Positions 1 to 10,011 of a DNA stretch of 64,000 nt are shown here, piece after piece (position 1 is the stretch's first letter; every line of letters starts with the position of its first letter). Position numbers and translations under genes: made by a program. The notes beneath the pieces were generated by a model. The model was not told the DNA's origin. It did not search any database and saw only the letters and a list, made by a program, of their open reading frames with translations. Location of the stretch: NCBI RefSeq assembly GCF_905147365.1, contig NC_056428.1, positions 40,033,001-40,097,000 of the forward strand, in the 5' to 3' direction. The stretch comes from Aricia agestis (taxonomy: Eukaryota > Arthropoda > Insecta > Lepidoptera > Lycaenidae).

Positions 1-589
1 TTGACTATAGTTAACTTGTGTATGTAAGCAATACTAGTTTTCAATCGTGGCTCTGCCCACGTGACAAGTTGATAAAATTTAACAAATTGAAATTCGTTAT
101 TAGCCGTTTAGGCGTTAAAAAAATAAAACAAAAATGCTTAGAAAAATATTAACCTGAAGAATCACATATCAGACATACCTATCAGTACAAAGTTTAAAAA
201 AAAGGCCCTTTAGGCGTCGAAAAGAAAAATAAAAACGTTTAAAAAATTATTAACGTACCTATCAAAAATAAGATAAAACAGTCCAAAATCTCAAAAAATT
301 ACACAACTACACAAAAATTACACAACAATATATATACTTTGTTTGTAAATTTAAATTATGGTTATTATCTATAATAGTACCTATTATTTCTGTTTATTTG
401 TTTTGTACAAAAAGAGGACGGTATTTGATTATAATACAAGTTCACAATAATAATAAATTTTTTCGTAAGTAGTTGGTTAACGCGCGCGCGTAAGCAAACA
501 CGACGCGACGTTGCGTTCTGTGCTGTGATGGTCATAGTCAATCATGGTTGTCGTGATTGATGTAGATCGTTTCGATCGTTTTTTGTATT
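1..589. other. AT-rich flank, no gene seen
   Basis: AT-rich sequence with no convincing coding frame or splice-bounded exon. A short alternating GC run lies near 481-490. If the CD36-family gene continues leftwards this is intron or 3' flank. Confidence 0.5.
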
Positions 590-622
590 GTTTATTGTAT
601 CTTCTTCTTCCTAGTCGTATCC

Positions 623-3409
623 TCATGGCTGAGGGACGTGACCACCAAAATTTGCTTTTTGGGATAGGGCTCTCCACTTGTCTCTATTTTTGGCCTGATG
701 AAATGCCTCCTGGAACGTGCAGTCAGCAGCCTTGACAATCGCGTCTGTCCATCGTGTAGCCACTCTGCCTCTGCCTCTTTTCCCCTCTAATTGCCCAGCT
801 AGTATGAGACTCTCAAGATTATTAGGCTCCCGGCGGGCTATGTGGCCAAAAAAGGCAAGTGATCGTTGTAGACAAAGCGTGGACAGGCGGGTGGTAATTT
901 TGAGTTGCTGAAGTATAGACGTGTTGGTCCGGTGTGCGGTCCAAGGGATGCCGAGCATTTTACGCCAGCACCACATTTCAAAAGCGTCAATCTTAGCTCG
1001 AGTACGTGCTTTTAGTGTCCATGTTTCGGAGGCATATAAAAATATTGAAAAGATTAGGGAACGCATTAGTGTTATTTTTGTGCTACGATAGATGTTCTTA
1101 TTCTTCCATATCTTTTCTAAGCGCCCAACCGCAGATTTAGCCATCTGAGCCCGTCGGACAACCTCCCTCTCGCAGTTACCATTGTTGCTAATCAACGATC
1201 CCAGGTAGACAAACTCCTCTACGGGTTGGAGATCTTGTAGTAAGGATGTCTTTTGTATTTGGTTCAGCTTATCGACGTACATCAGTTTGGTTTTATTGCG
1301 ATTGATTTGGAGGCCAAAGTCTCGACTAATCTTTTCGAGCCACGCTAGAAGTTCAGCAAGTTTCACTTCGCAAGTACTTATAAGCGTGGTGTCGTCAGCG
1401 AACCTTAGGTTGTTGAGAAGGTATCCGTTAATTTTAATACCATCCTCCCAATCTTCCAACACTCGACGCATTATATATTCGCCTACGAGGTTGAACAGCT
1501 GTGGAGAGAGGATGCAACCCTGTCTGACACCACGCTCTGTAGCAAACGGCTCTGACAGATCATTGTCTAATCGCACCCTTGATCGACCTTCCAGATAGAG
1601 GTTTTGTACCAAAAATATGAGATGATCGGGGACGCCCAACTCTCTCATCACCTCCAGCATTTTGGACCAGACGATGCAGTCAAAGGCCTTAGCGTAATTC
1701 ACAAAACAGAGTACTATTGGGACATTGAATTCTCTGCTCTTTTCTATCAGCTGACGGATGTTTAGGATTTGTTCTCGGGTACCCCTGCCCTTTACGAATC
1801 CCGCCTGCTCTTTGGATATCTGTCTAGTTATATAGTGTGCCAATCTGTTGTTTATAACATGGAGAAGAATCTTACTGGCGTGTGAAATTAGTGAGATGGT
1901 CCGATAATTTCCACACTTTTTAGTCGACCCTTTCTTATGTAGTGGTATCACGAGAGATTCTGTCCAATCGTCTGGCCACTGTCCTGTTCTCCATACTTTA
2001 AGACATATTGAATGCATTACTCTGATTCCACACTTACCCAAGCTCTTAAGCATTTGTGCCTGTATACCATCTCCACCGCAAGCTTTTGTTTTGAGCTTAT
2101 TTATAGCTGCTTCTACTTCATGGAGAACGATGTCGGGTTCTTTATCTGTAAAATCTAATCTAGTGTCAGGTTCATCAGCGTCATATTTGTACAGGTCTTG
2201 GCAGTAGTTCCTCCATCTTGTCATCACTTGGTTCTTGTCTAAAATCAGGTTACCCTTTTCATCTTCTATGTTCCAAGATTTTGATTTTCGTTCCCGTGTG
2301 AGAATTTTTACCTTTTGGAACATGTCTCTTGGATGTAGGGTATCAGAGTGTGTTTGTATATCTCTACATATAGAATTGATATATGCATTCTTGTCATGTC
2401 TACAGAGACGCTGTACTAGTGAGTCAAGTTCAGAGTATCGCTGTTGTTCTTCCTTTGAACGAATTCCTCCAGTCTTTAGAGCCTTTCTTTGTGCGATTGC
2501 CTCCCAAGTGGTCATCCACTCAGATCTAGGGTGTTTTACTTTCCGTCCATTTGTGATTGTTCTAGTTGTCTCTTCTAATGCGGCCTTAAGCTGATTCCAT
2601 GATGTATTGGCTGAGTCAAATGGGCAATACGTTTCACTGTCCAGTCGAGTTTGTAGTGTGTCCTCAAAAGCTTTCGCTTCTTGTGTTAGAAGAATATTTT
2701 TGGATGGTGGAGGCTTTGAAACTACTTTGAGGCGGACTCTGTATTGAGCTATTAACAGCTGATGGTCGCTGCCACAATCTGCACCCGGAAAAGTCTTTGA
2801 GAGAGTTATGCACGACTTCCATCTGCTGCTGATTAATATGAAGTCAATCTGATTTTTATGACCTGTTGGCGATCGCCATGTCCATAAGCGTCTTGGATGT
2901 TGTTTATATGCCGTGTTAGTTACGAATAGTCCTTTTTCAATGCAAAACTCTAACAACATCTCACCTCGACTGTTGCGGGCTCCTAAGCCGTATTCCCCAA
3001 TAACATTCCTTAGGTGTTGATCATTATCAGTGTGCCCTATCTTAGCATTAAAGTCTCCCAGGATGATAGTACATTCCTTCTTTGGTAACGCTTTGCAGGT
3101 TAATACTAGCTCGTGGTAAAATTCCTCCATCTCTTCTTCGGTGGCTGCAGTGGTCGGCGCATAGACCTGTACAAAGTTAATTGGGTGTGGATGGGCTGAA
3201 ATTTTTAAGGATATAATTCTATTGTTGATGGTATTATACCCCAATACCTTGTCTCGTAGCCAGCTAGCAACTATGAAGCCCACACCACTAAAACTATTGT
3301 CTTGCCTGTCAGAGTAGATTACCATATTTCCTTCAGGTGTGATGTGGTATCCGTTATCTTTGACATGGGTCTCACTCAATCCTAGTATAGCCAGATTATA
3401 GCGCTCCAT
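623..3409 (-). CDS. RTE endonuclease / reverse transcriptase (likely catalytically dead copy)
   Basis: 928 codons from the first ATG. The product would nick target DNA and copy its own RNA there. An apurinic-type endonuclease fills about residues 1-222: Glu13 in SETH, GDFN at 118-121, IDF at 188-190 and SDH at 214-216. The reverse transcriptase follows, with GVRQGCILSP at 628-637 and FADD at 670-673, then an RTE-type C-terminal region. The frame stays open upstream of this ATG to a stop at 3548-3550. That upstream part encodes TWNVRG, the first endonuclease strand with its conserved Asn, so the true start is not this ATG. Motif A reads FVNYAKAFD: the catalytic Asp before xxKAFD is Asn571 (codon AAT, 1697-1699). 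RTE clade is assigned from the protein pattern. Confidence 0.88.
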   Translation of the reverse strand: MERYNLAILGLSETHVKDNGYHITPEGNMVIYSDRQDNSFSGVGFIVASWLRDKVLGYNTINNRIISLKISAHPHPINFVQVYAPTTAATEEEMEEFYHELVLTCKALPKKECTIILGDFNAKIGHTDNDQHLRNVIGEYGLGARNSRGEMLLEFCIEKGLFVTNTAYKQHPRRLWTWRSPTGHKNQIDFILISSRWKSCITLSKTFPGADCGSDHQLLIAQYRVRLKVVSKPPPSKNILLTQEAKAFEDTLQTRLDSETYCPFDSANTSWNQLKAALEETTRTITNGRKVKHPRSEWMTTWEAIAQRKALKTGGIRSKEEQQRYSELDSLVQRLCRHDKNAYINSICRDIQTHSDTLHPRDMFQKVKILTRERKSKSWNIEDEKGNLILDKNQVMTRWRNYCQDLYKYDADEPDTRLDFTDKEPDIVLHEVEAAINKLKTKACGGDGIQAQMLKSLGKCGIRVMHSICLKVWRTGQWPDDWTESLVIPLHKKGSTKKCGNYRTISLISHASKILLHVINNRLAHYITRQISKEQAGFVKGRGTREQILNIRQLIEKSREFNVPIVLCFVNYAKAFDCIVWSKMLEVMRELGVPDHLIFLVQNLYLEGRSRVRLDNDLSEPFATERGVRQGCILSPQLFNLVGEYIMRRVLEDWEDGIKINGYLLNNLRFADDTTLISTCEVKLAELLAWLEKISRDFGLQINRNKTKLMYVDKLNQIQKTSLLQDLQPVEEFVYLGSLISNNGNCEREVVRRAQMAKSAVGRLEKIWKNKNIYRSTKITLMRSLIFSIFLYASETWTLKARTRAKIDAFEMWCWRKMLGIPWTAHRTNTSILQQLKITTRLSTLCLQRSLAFFGHIARREPNNLESLILAGQLEGKRGRGRVATRWTDAIVKAADCTFQEAFHQAKNRDKWRALSQKANFGGHVPQP

Positions 3410-3503
3410 CTCCGCTTCAACAACTTCGATTTTTCCTGGCCTTAAAAGTCCACGGACATTCCAGGTTCCTATTGTTATTGCCCTTCCCTTGGGTGTTAGT
3501 TTG

Positions 3504-3635
3504 CTAGAGTAAGATGTTATGTTTCCAACTGCAGCCGGTAGCCAATTTCACACCAGTCGGCCCGGAACCAAGCTGGCGCCGAGCGTTAGTCGGGTCGCAT
3601 GACATCATATTATCTCTGGTGGCGTTCTTAATCAT
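3504..3635 (-). pseudogene. Probable N-terminus of the RTE ORF, out of frame by one base
   Basis: An ATG at 3635 opens a 43-codon frame ending with TAG at 3504-3506. It overlaps the region (3547-3480) where the endonuclease frame is already open one base away. Joining them needs a single-nucleotide shift between about 3547 and 3506. The simplest reading is a one-base insertion that separated the start codon from the main frame. Programmed frameshifting is possible but nothing here demonstrates it. Confidence 0.45.
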
Positions 3636-3862
3636 GGTGGTTTCTTGGGATTATAGTCGCGGTAGTTTCCCGTTGCTTTCCGCGCTAGACTTTTTGAGGG
3701 TATTTAGTCCTCAAGGCCACTACTGCCTAGGAGTCAGGTTATCATATCCGCCGCCTGAGACTCGGCGTTGTTACTCGTTTAGCACCACCCGGGGGACACG
3801 TGTAGGATAGTAAAAGGTAATTCCTACGGACGCGAGTAACCACCGCCCCCGTTTATTGTATC

Positions 3863-5580
3863 AAGTTTGATTAATTTTAAACATTGATTTGATTTGTAAT
3901 CTAATTTTAATTGCCTGAAATGTAAAATCAGCGATATGCGATCAGTAGTTGAGAAAGGGTCCGGTGGCTTTAACACAGGTATACTGTAACCTAGCTAAGC
4001 TGCCGGTTGCGATCTTAACATTCTAATATAAAAAAACCATTGAAAATAAAATAATTTGCATGTTGTAATTGTCTAGATTAAGGTTTTTATGTTATCGAGC
4101 TGAATAAAAGTACATTATTATTATTATAAGTATGCCATCACAGTTACTATAAATCTTGTCAAGGGTGTCGATTTATGAATGAAGAAAGTCAAGATTAAAA
4201 AAAATCTCAGAACACTGTACAGTGTACAGCCTAGCCCATGACCCGGTAACCACTTGACGTTGAGTTTCGATGCACTTGTTTGGGCTATTTTCTCATTACC
4301 GTGGCTTTCTAATAGCGAAAGAATTATTTAAATTGGTTCAGTAGTCTCGTAACTCGTAAGTTAAATAGTAATAAGCAAACGATAAAATATTTCGTCTCTA
4401 CAATATTAGTAAGTATAGATATTTAAAAATACATTAGTCCCAACCCAATTCGCAGTCTAAACTCAGTCACTGATGGGCTTTTGCTTAAAATATACAATAG
4501 GTAAGTACTTATCAAAGAAAATCATATACGTAGGTATGTAGGTAGGGACATAGTAGTTAATACAATCGATCCAAAATACTTTTAGACAGGTAAGTATATA
4601 AACAGTTCAACAACAAACAGGACACTGGACGTCAGGATAATGATCGTAAATTGCATATTTATTTGTAAATAAATATGCTGCACCAGAAAAATGAAGATTT
4701 ATAAAGCGATTTTATGTTCTTTCGTTTCATAGGTAGAACAAAATTATTTGTAATAATATTGATATTATTCTTGGTCGTTGCACCACAGTTAAAACATTTT
4801 TTTTGTATTACAAAATGGGTCGACGGCCAAGGTCATTTTATTTTGTCTTTAAAATAGTTTTTAAAATCACTTCTTTTAAAAAAAACGATCTACTTACTTA
4901 GTACTTTTTTTTATAATAACTTTTGAAATATTAACTCTACTTTCAAATAGTTTTAGCAGCATTTTTGTAAGTTAATTTGACATTGAAATGTGTAATGTTA
5001 CATCGAATTTACGAAGGCGTTGTGAACCCAACTTTGAAGACATGAATTTAGTCTCTCTCAAATATTCGCCCCACTACACAATATTTATACCACAAGCGTC
5101 ATTACGTCCGCGCTGGCCGGAAAAAAATATAAACAAAAACATGCCCTTGCATGTCGCGTGCGAACTCCGCCCCCTCGCCTCTGTCACCCCCGCGTCTCCT
5201 CTGGGACGATGTCGTTTTGTGGGACGTAATTAAATCACACATTAGAATTGATAAAAACTTTATTATATACAGGAATCCACATTATCGGCGTGTTATACGT
5301 AAAAAAAGTATCGAATATACGCCACCGATATACGGCGCACAGTAGCGACCTCCAAAATTCGCGCGCCAAATAGCGGAACTAAGAAATACGCCGAAAAGCA
5401 CTCCGGTGACAAAACAACGTCCATGCCAATATTTCACCCAGCCATTGTACTAACCTTAACACTACTTCTGGCTGAATTTGAGAGATGGTCAATCTTGCGT
5501 CCGTATACAGGATGCAACAAGTCAGTCGGACGCAATATCATCGGTAAAAACCGCCATGTAGGACGCAATATCAACTCCGG
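3863..5580. other. Intergenic or intronic AT-rich stretch, no gene seen
   Basis: Mostly AT-rich single-copy-looking DNA. Open frames near 4988-5345 lack recognisable motifs, have no convincing splice context and read as chance frames. A GC-richer patch at about 5100-5240 is unexplained. Confidence 0.4.
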
Positions 5581-5585
5581 GGTGG

Positions 5586-5586
<1 letters not shown>

Positions 5587-5637
<51 letters not shown>

Positions 5638-5656
5638 TATATATATATATATATAG
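5587..5656. repeat. (TA)n microsatellite
   Basis: About 66 bases of alternating T and A, interrupted once by TTAGAT near 5633. It produces artificial Tyr-Ile repeat frames on both strands. Confidence 0.97.
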
Positions 5657-5799
5657 ACGCACCGACGCGTAGGTTTGGCCACGTTTGGCATGGTAAAGAG
5701 TCCAGCCTTTCCCAAAGTGGGCGCTGAAGGTCTGAATCGGGGCGGTGTGGGACCCAGAAAAAAAATGGGGGCATTGTGTAGAGGCTTGGGGTGATTTAT

Positions 5800-5975
5800 T
5801 TCATCTGGATGCAATTTTTAATTTCAATATAATAATCAAAAAATCACGACTTTCACGACCACCTTGCACCTTGCCTTGCCGGTAGGCGTGTATTTCAAAA
5901 TGGTTTGACTTCACACGGGCCACTGATAAAGCCCCGGCGGGCCGTAGGTTGAGTATAGCTGGTATATAATATTTA
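5800..5975 (-). mobile_element. hAT-like MITE fragment (GGTTGAGTAT end)
   Basis: The right part carries GGGCC, a GC-rich CCCCGGCGGGCC block and GGTTGAGTAT. These occur in opposite orientation in the element at 42583-42820. The left boundary is unclear. Confidence 0.5.
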
Positions 5976-6319
5976 TATGACACTGGTCAACAAAATTATT
6001 ATTTTTTTGCTTTACGAGCTTTGTGATGATTTTTAAATGTATGTTGAAGTATCCTTATCAACAATTTATGATAATTTTGTTTCAGTTGGCCCCAGTTTTT
6101 TTGTCACAGCTACCTATTTATTTTTGACTCCATAGAAGTGTCTTGTTTTTTATGTATTTGTTTAGACGACTATAAAACTATTGCATTCAACCAGTTGCCT
6201 ATTTTCCATAGGCAACATAATATATTTACACGAACGTATAATAATATCGTAATTTAATTGCATGGGACCCATAACCTTTTAGTGGTTAAGGGATGTATGA
6301 TAATAAGTAAATTAAATCA

Positions 6320-6412
6320 ATTAAGGGATGTAGGTAATAATATTACCATACATCCCTTAATTAATTTAATAAATCATATTATGATAATCTAACAAACTTT
6401 AGTTTGTTAGAT
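6320..6412. repeat. Pair of short inverted repeats
   Basis: A near-perfect 40-bp palindrome at 6320-6360 begins TTAAGGGATGTA and ends TACATCCCTTAA, with one extra base in one arm. A second one at 6385-6412 has 12-bp arms, AATCTAACAAAC and its complement, around TTTA. Both would form cruciforms or hairpins. They may be ends of degraded MITEs. Confidence 0.6.
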
Positions 6413-6957
6413 TTGGAAAATAAACCGTCAGAATATCACCGCAGTGCAGTTTTATGTCACAAATTACAACATTCTAAATTGTAATAATTTTTTGAAAATA
6501 ATTTTCTTCATCATAACATAACTGTAAAAGTCCATGCAATCGTTATCATAATAATATGTACCATTTACTATCCTCTGTTTATTACTTTTACATGCAAGCA
6601 TAATTTATAAAAAAATAGACTTTAAAATATTTCAAACCCGAATTCAAAAATAAAAGACATTTCATATTTGCTTTAAAATCTGTCGGTCGTAGCTCAATGC
6701 GTCACCTCGTGCCGGGCGAGGGGTGAAAACGGGTGGTGAAGGTGGGTGGTGAAATGGGAGGGGTGGGGTGAGGCGTGGGTGAAACTGCCCGGGACAGCGG
6801 CTAGCTCGATGCATGATCTAACTATTTATAGCAGCGGGAAACATGTTTAATATGAAATTCATTACATTTTATGCGAGTTTTCCATCTGACCACCGCACGA
6901 ATTGAATGTTCGGTTTTATTATATGCATGAAAGGATTTTAGTTATCTCATATTACTG

Positions 6958-7158
6958 AATAGATGATGCACGCAACTACGTTGCGCCAAAATTCGTTTAT
7001 CGTGCGAGAGCCGTACATTTTTCCGGGATAAAAAGTATTCTATGTCCTTTACCGGGACTTAAAATATCTCCAGAAAATCGGTTAAGTGGTTTAGGCGCGA
7101 AGAGGTAAAAGACTGATAGACAGATACACGTTTGCATAAATTATAATATTAGTATGGA
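6958..7158 (-). mobile_element. Non-autonomous Helitron, family A
   Basis: On the minus strand it starts with TCCATACTAATATTATAA and ends in a degraded version of a hairpin with CGCAAC / GTTGCG stem, then GCATCATCTA. The CTAG end is altered here. Internal text matches other copies in this window at 9172-9352, 45017-45271 and 51029-51255. Helitron ends (5' TC, hairpin, CTRR 3') are established family features. Confidence 0.72.
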
Positions 7159-7582
7159 TTCTTACAATATTTATAAGGAAATATTATTATGACCGCCCGA
7201 GAACCCGAGTCAAAGTTCAACTGAGTTTAAATTTTCCTTGCAAAGTTTCTTATTTCTGGATTGAGTTCGATTACTTTTTAATTTTATTAACTATCACTTT
7301 CCAGATACGGAAATACTTTGGCTTGAATGAGCCGGCTCGATAATAGTAAAGACTATCTTCCGAGTGTTTGCTGAAGAATGAATATCAAAGTAATTACAGG
7401 ATACGAGTATGATGTACTTTTGACGAAGGTAACGTTCGAATTTGAAATTGATTGCTTTCTCTTGAATAATTTGGTTGTTGACATGCTAATAATTGAGGAA
7501 AATACAACTTTTAACCTAGGAAGTAGGAACGCATAGAGTTGAAGGATCGCCGGGGACTTTTGAGGTTTTATATTTTATAATG

Positions 7583-7820
7583 GTACGAGCTTTTGCCCGC
7601 GGCTTCGCTCGCGTTAAGAAGTATTATTATATACAAACTTTCCTGCCGTATTTTAACCCCTTGGAGGTGGAATTGATCAAAATCCTTTCTTAGCGGATGC
7701 CTACGTCATAATATCTACCTGCATGCCAAATTTCAGCCCGATCGGTCCAGTGGTTTGGGCTGTGCGTTGATAGATCACCATGTCAGTCAGTCACCTTTGA
7801 GTTTTATATATTATATAGAT
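7583..7820 (-). mobile_element. Non-autonomous Helitron, family A variant
   Basis: The minus-strand 3' end has a GCGAGC..GAAGCC..GCGGGC hairpin-like block and AAAGCTCG, a CTAG variant. The other end has the ATATAT start. A second copy lies at 43598-43795. The flanking DNA (GACTTTTGAGGTTTTA to the left and TTTAACGTCTCT to the right) recurs without this insertion at about 30983-31040. Confidence 0.65.
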
Positions 7821-7925
7821 GTTTAACGTCTCTACACATTTTCAGCTCTATGCGAGTTATTCCGTTACGATTTTTTTGCATCTAATTGGACCGGACCATA
7901 AATAGCATAAAGTCACGACGCAAGT

Positions 7926-8479
7926 CATATCTATACATATACACAAAATTGGAGTGTCTGTTTGTAATATTGAATGAACCGTTTTTTACTACATGCATAT
8001 GAATCTATACAGTGTGTAACAAAAATAAGTGATAATACTTTAGAGTGTGTACGTGTTCCTTGTAGAGAGTTCACTGTGAAAGCAGCAGCGCTGAAAGACA
8101 GAATTTTTTTTCCACTTTTGTATGCGCAAGGGCCCGAGCGTCACGAGTTTCCCCATACAAAAGTGAAAAAAAATTTTGGTCTTTCAGCGCTGCTACTTTC
8201 ACAGTGAACTCACTACAAGGAACACGTACACACCCTAAAGTATTATCACTTATTTTTGTTACACCCTGTATACGATACATACCTGTCTGCCTGTCTGTCT
8301 GTTTGTTCCGGTTAATCTCTGAAACGGCTGGAGCTATTTTGCCGGGAATTTTCTTGATAGATAGCTGAAGTAGTAAGGTGTAACTTAGGCTACTTTTAAC
8401 CGACTTCCAAAAAGGAGGAGGTTATATTTTACGTTATTATACTATGTCAACGCGGACGAAGTCGCGGCAACAGCTAGTA
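7926..8479 (+). mobile_element. Helitron-like element interrupted by a MITE
   Basis: It ends at about 8479 with a CGCGGAC/GTCGCGG hairpin followed by CAACAGCTAG and T, the Helitron 3' signature. The left part at about 7926-8009 carries the usual ATCTATACATATA and GTGTCTGTTTG text. The TA-flanked MITE 8010-8268 sits between them. Confidence 0.6.
8010..8268. mobile_element. TA-flanked MITE with long terminal inverted repeats (Tc1/mariner-like)
   Basis: 259 bp between TA dinucleotides at 8008-8009 and 8269-8270. The ends start CAGTGTGTAACAAAAATAAG and form inverted repeats of about 95 bp that include the CACTGTGAAAG and GCGCTGAAAGAC blocks. A TA duplication and CAGGGTGTAAC-type ends are typical of Tc1/mariner MITEs. 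Related copies occur at 13019, 45894 and 53820. Confidence 0.85.
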
Positions 8480-8868
8480 ACTAATAAAACATGAAAAAAC
8501 TGTCTCGTGCCGTTATCGTGTAATACAGGGGCGTAGCTACCGACGTATCTGCCGTTTCAATTATACGATTGTTTTCTTTGCCCTCACTACATATTATTTT
8601 TATTCGGCGACGCTTCTGTTGTAATACAGAGCCCGATCTAAGGGGGTGCGAGCCGAGCAAAATTGACATAGATATTTTCCAAATTCTAACCTAGCCATTA
8701 GCCATCCACCACGTTTGAGAATTTTACCTTCCAACCTTATTCAGGTTGGATGGTGTAAATATTTAAGTGTTCTACAGTCTACTTAAATTTAATGTTTCCC
8801 CCATTGTCCCCCAACAAACTTAGCTCACGACTTAAATGGTGGTTGGTGGTGAAAATGATTTTTGCCCG

Positions 8869-8968
8869 GGGCGGCTAAATAGCTAGATCGGAGTCTGGTG
8901 TAATACATTATATACAATGGGCGGCTAAATAGCTAGATCGGAGTCTGGTGTAATACATTATATACAAT
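8869..8968. repeat. Perfect 50-bp tandem duplication
   Basis: Two identical 50-bp units (8869-8918, 8919-8968) beginning GGGCGGCTAAATAGCTAG. Identity is complete, so the duplication is recent or an assembly artefact. Confidence 0.92.
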
Positions 8969-9171
8969 GTAGATATGTGCCTAAGAGTAATTAGTTGAAC
9001 TTCGAAGTCTATAGAAGGGCAACCATACATCCGGCGAACAGGCGTAATTACCGCCTAACGTCTGCGATTTGCTCCTGAAACTCCCACTTGCTGCAGATTG
9101 CATCTACGTCAAAGTAAAACCAGACAGGATCACGTTGATTGTTTTAATATATAAATGACTAAATAGACTAC

Positions 9172-9352
9172 AGTTCCGTCACTCCGTTGCGCCAAAATTC
9201 GTTTACCGGGATAAAAATTATCCTATGTCCTTTCCTGGGATTTAAAGTATATACTACATAATATGACGTTTCAGTGAGATTGGTTCAGCGGTTTGGGCGT
9301 GAAAAGGTAACGGAAAGACAGACATTTACACTTTCGAATTTATATAATATTG
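9172..9352 (-). mobile_element. Non-autonomous Helitron, family A
   Basis: Minus-strand copy with the GTTGCGCC hairpin region near 9185 and the ATATTATATAAATTCG-type start near 9350. It lacks a clean CTAG end. Confidence 0.62.
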
Positions 9353-9354
9353 GC

Positions 9355-10003
9355 TGTTGCTAGTCGTCCGGTAATCGGATGAATAATAAAAATAATTATC
9401 GGACGACTAGCAACAGCCTTACGGCGGTTCCCAATATTTGATCTCTGGTTTGGCCCTACTAGAGATACAGTATATATTAACGGCCGTTCCCAATATTTGA
9501 TCTATTATCTAATCATTAGATTGTTTGATAATGTCTAATGATTGATCTATTATCAATCATTAGACATTATCTAATGTCAATTGTGAGCTATTCCTATCTC
9601 TAGTAGGGCAAAACCAGAGATAGATCAAATATTGGGAACGGCCGTTAGTCTATGGGAATAACTCTTAGACATTAGAGAATGTCAATTGTGAGCTATTCCT
9701 ATCTCTAGTAGGGCAAAACCAGAGATAGATCAAATATTGGGAACGGCCGTAAGTCTATGGGAATAACTCACATTAGACATTAGAGAATATCAATTGTGAG
9801 CTATTCCTATCTCTAGTAGGGCAAAACCAGAGATAGATCAAATATTGGGAACGTCCGTTAAAAGATAATCTAATCGTCCGATCAAAAATGACGTTTTTGT
9901 ATGAAAACTCGTGGTGGCATAGTGCTACATATATATTATAACTTAGTCTGTTAACTTAATCTTAAGATTTATTTTATTCATTCGGTAATCGGACGACTAG
10001 ACA
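9355..10003. mobile_element. Composite MITE carrying a tandem MITE array
   Basis: Two segments related by inversion, GCTAGTCGTCCG near 9366 and CGGACGACTAG near 9990, bound the block. A closer inverted partner also lies at 9402-9418. Inside are several ends of a second family, whose inverted repeat is AACGGCCGTTCCCAATATTT. Its right half (ATCTCTAGTAGGGC to GGGAACGGCCGT) repeats three times with a 105-108 bp period. A simple copy of that family lies at 59454-59626. Confidence 0.7.
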
Positions 10004-10011
10004 CTTCGTAC

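Larger units (their letters stand above)
602..3850 (-). mobile_element. Full-length RTE-clade LINE with 12-bp target duplication
   Basis: The element reads on the minus strand. Its 5' end is the G-rich start next to 3850 and its 3' end is a short GAAGAAGAA-type tail at 602. The same 12-mer, GTTTATTGTATC, flanks it at 590-601 and 3851-3862, so both ends are defined by a perfect target-site duplication. About 3.25 kb with one long endonuclease/reverse transcriptase frame is the usual size for RTE elements. The intact flanks and long open frame suggest a fairly recent insertion. It would sit in, or just downstream of, the minus-strand CD36-family gene and in the same orientation. Confidence 0.9.

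Noticed and set aside
4988..5345. Possible small gene
   Set aside because: No motif, no splice sites in a sensible arrangement and no similarity recognised.
5423..5814. Open frames with Tyr-Ile repeats on both strands
   Set aside because: They are translations of the (TA)n microsatellite at 5587-5656.
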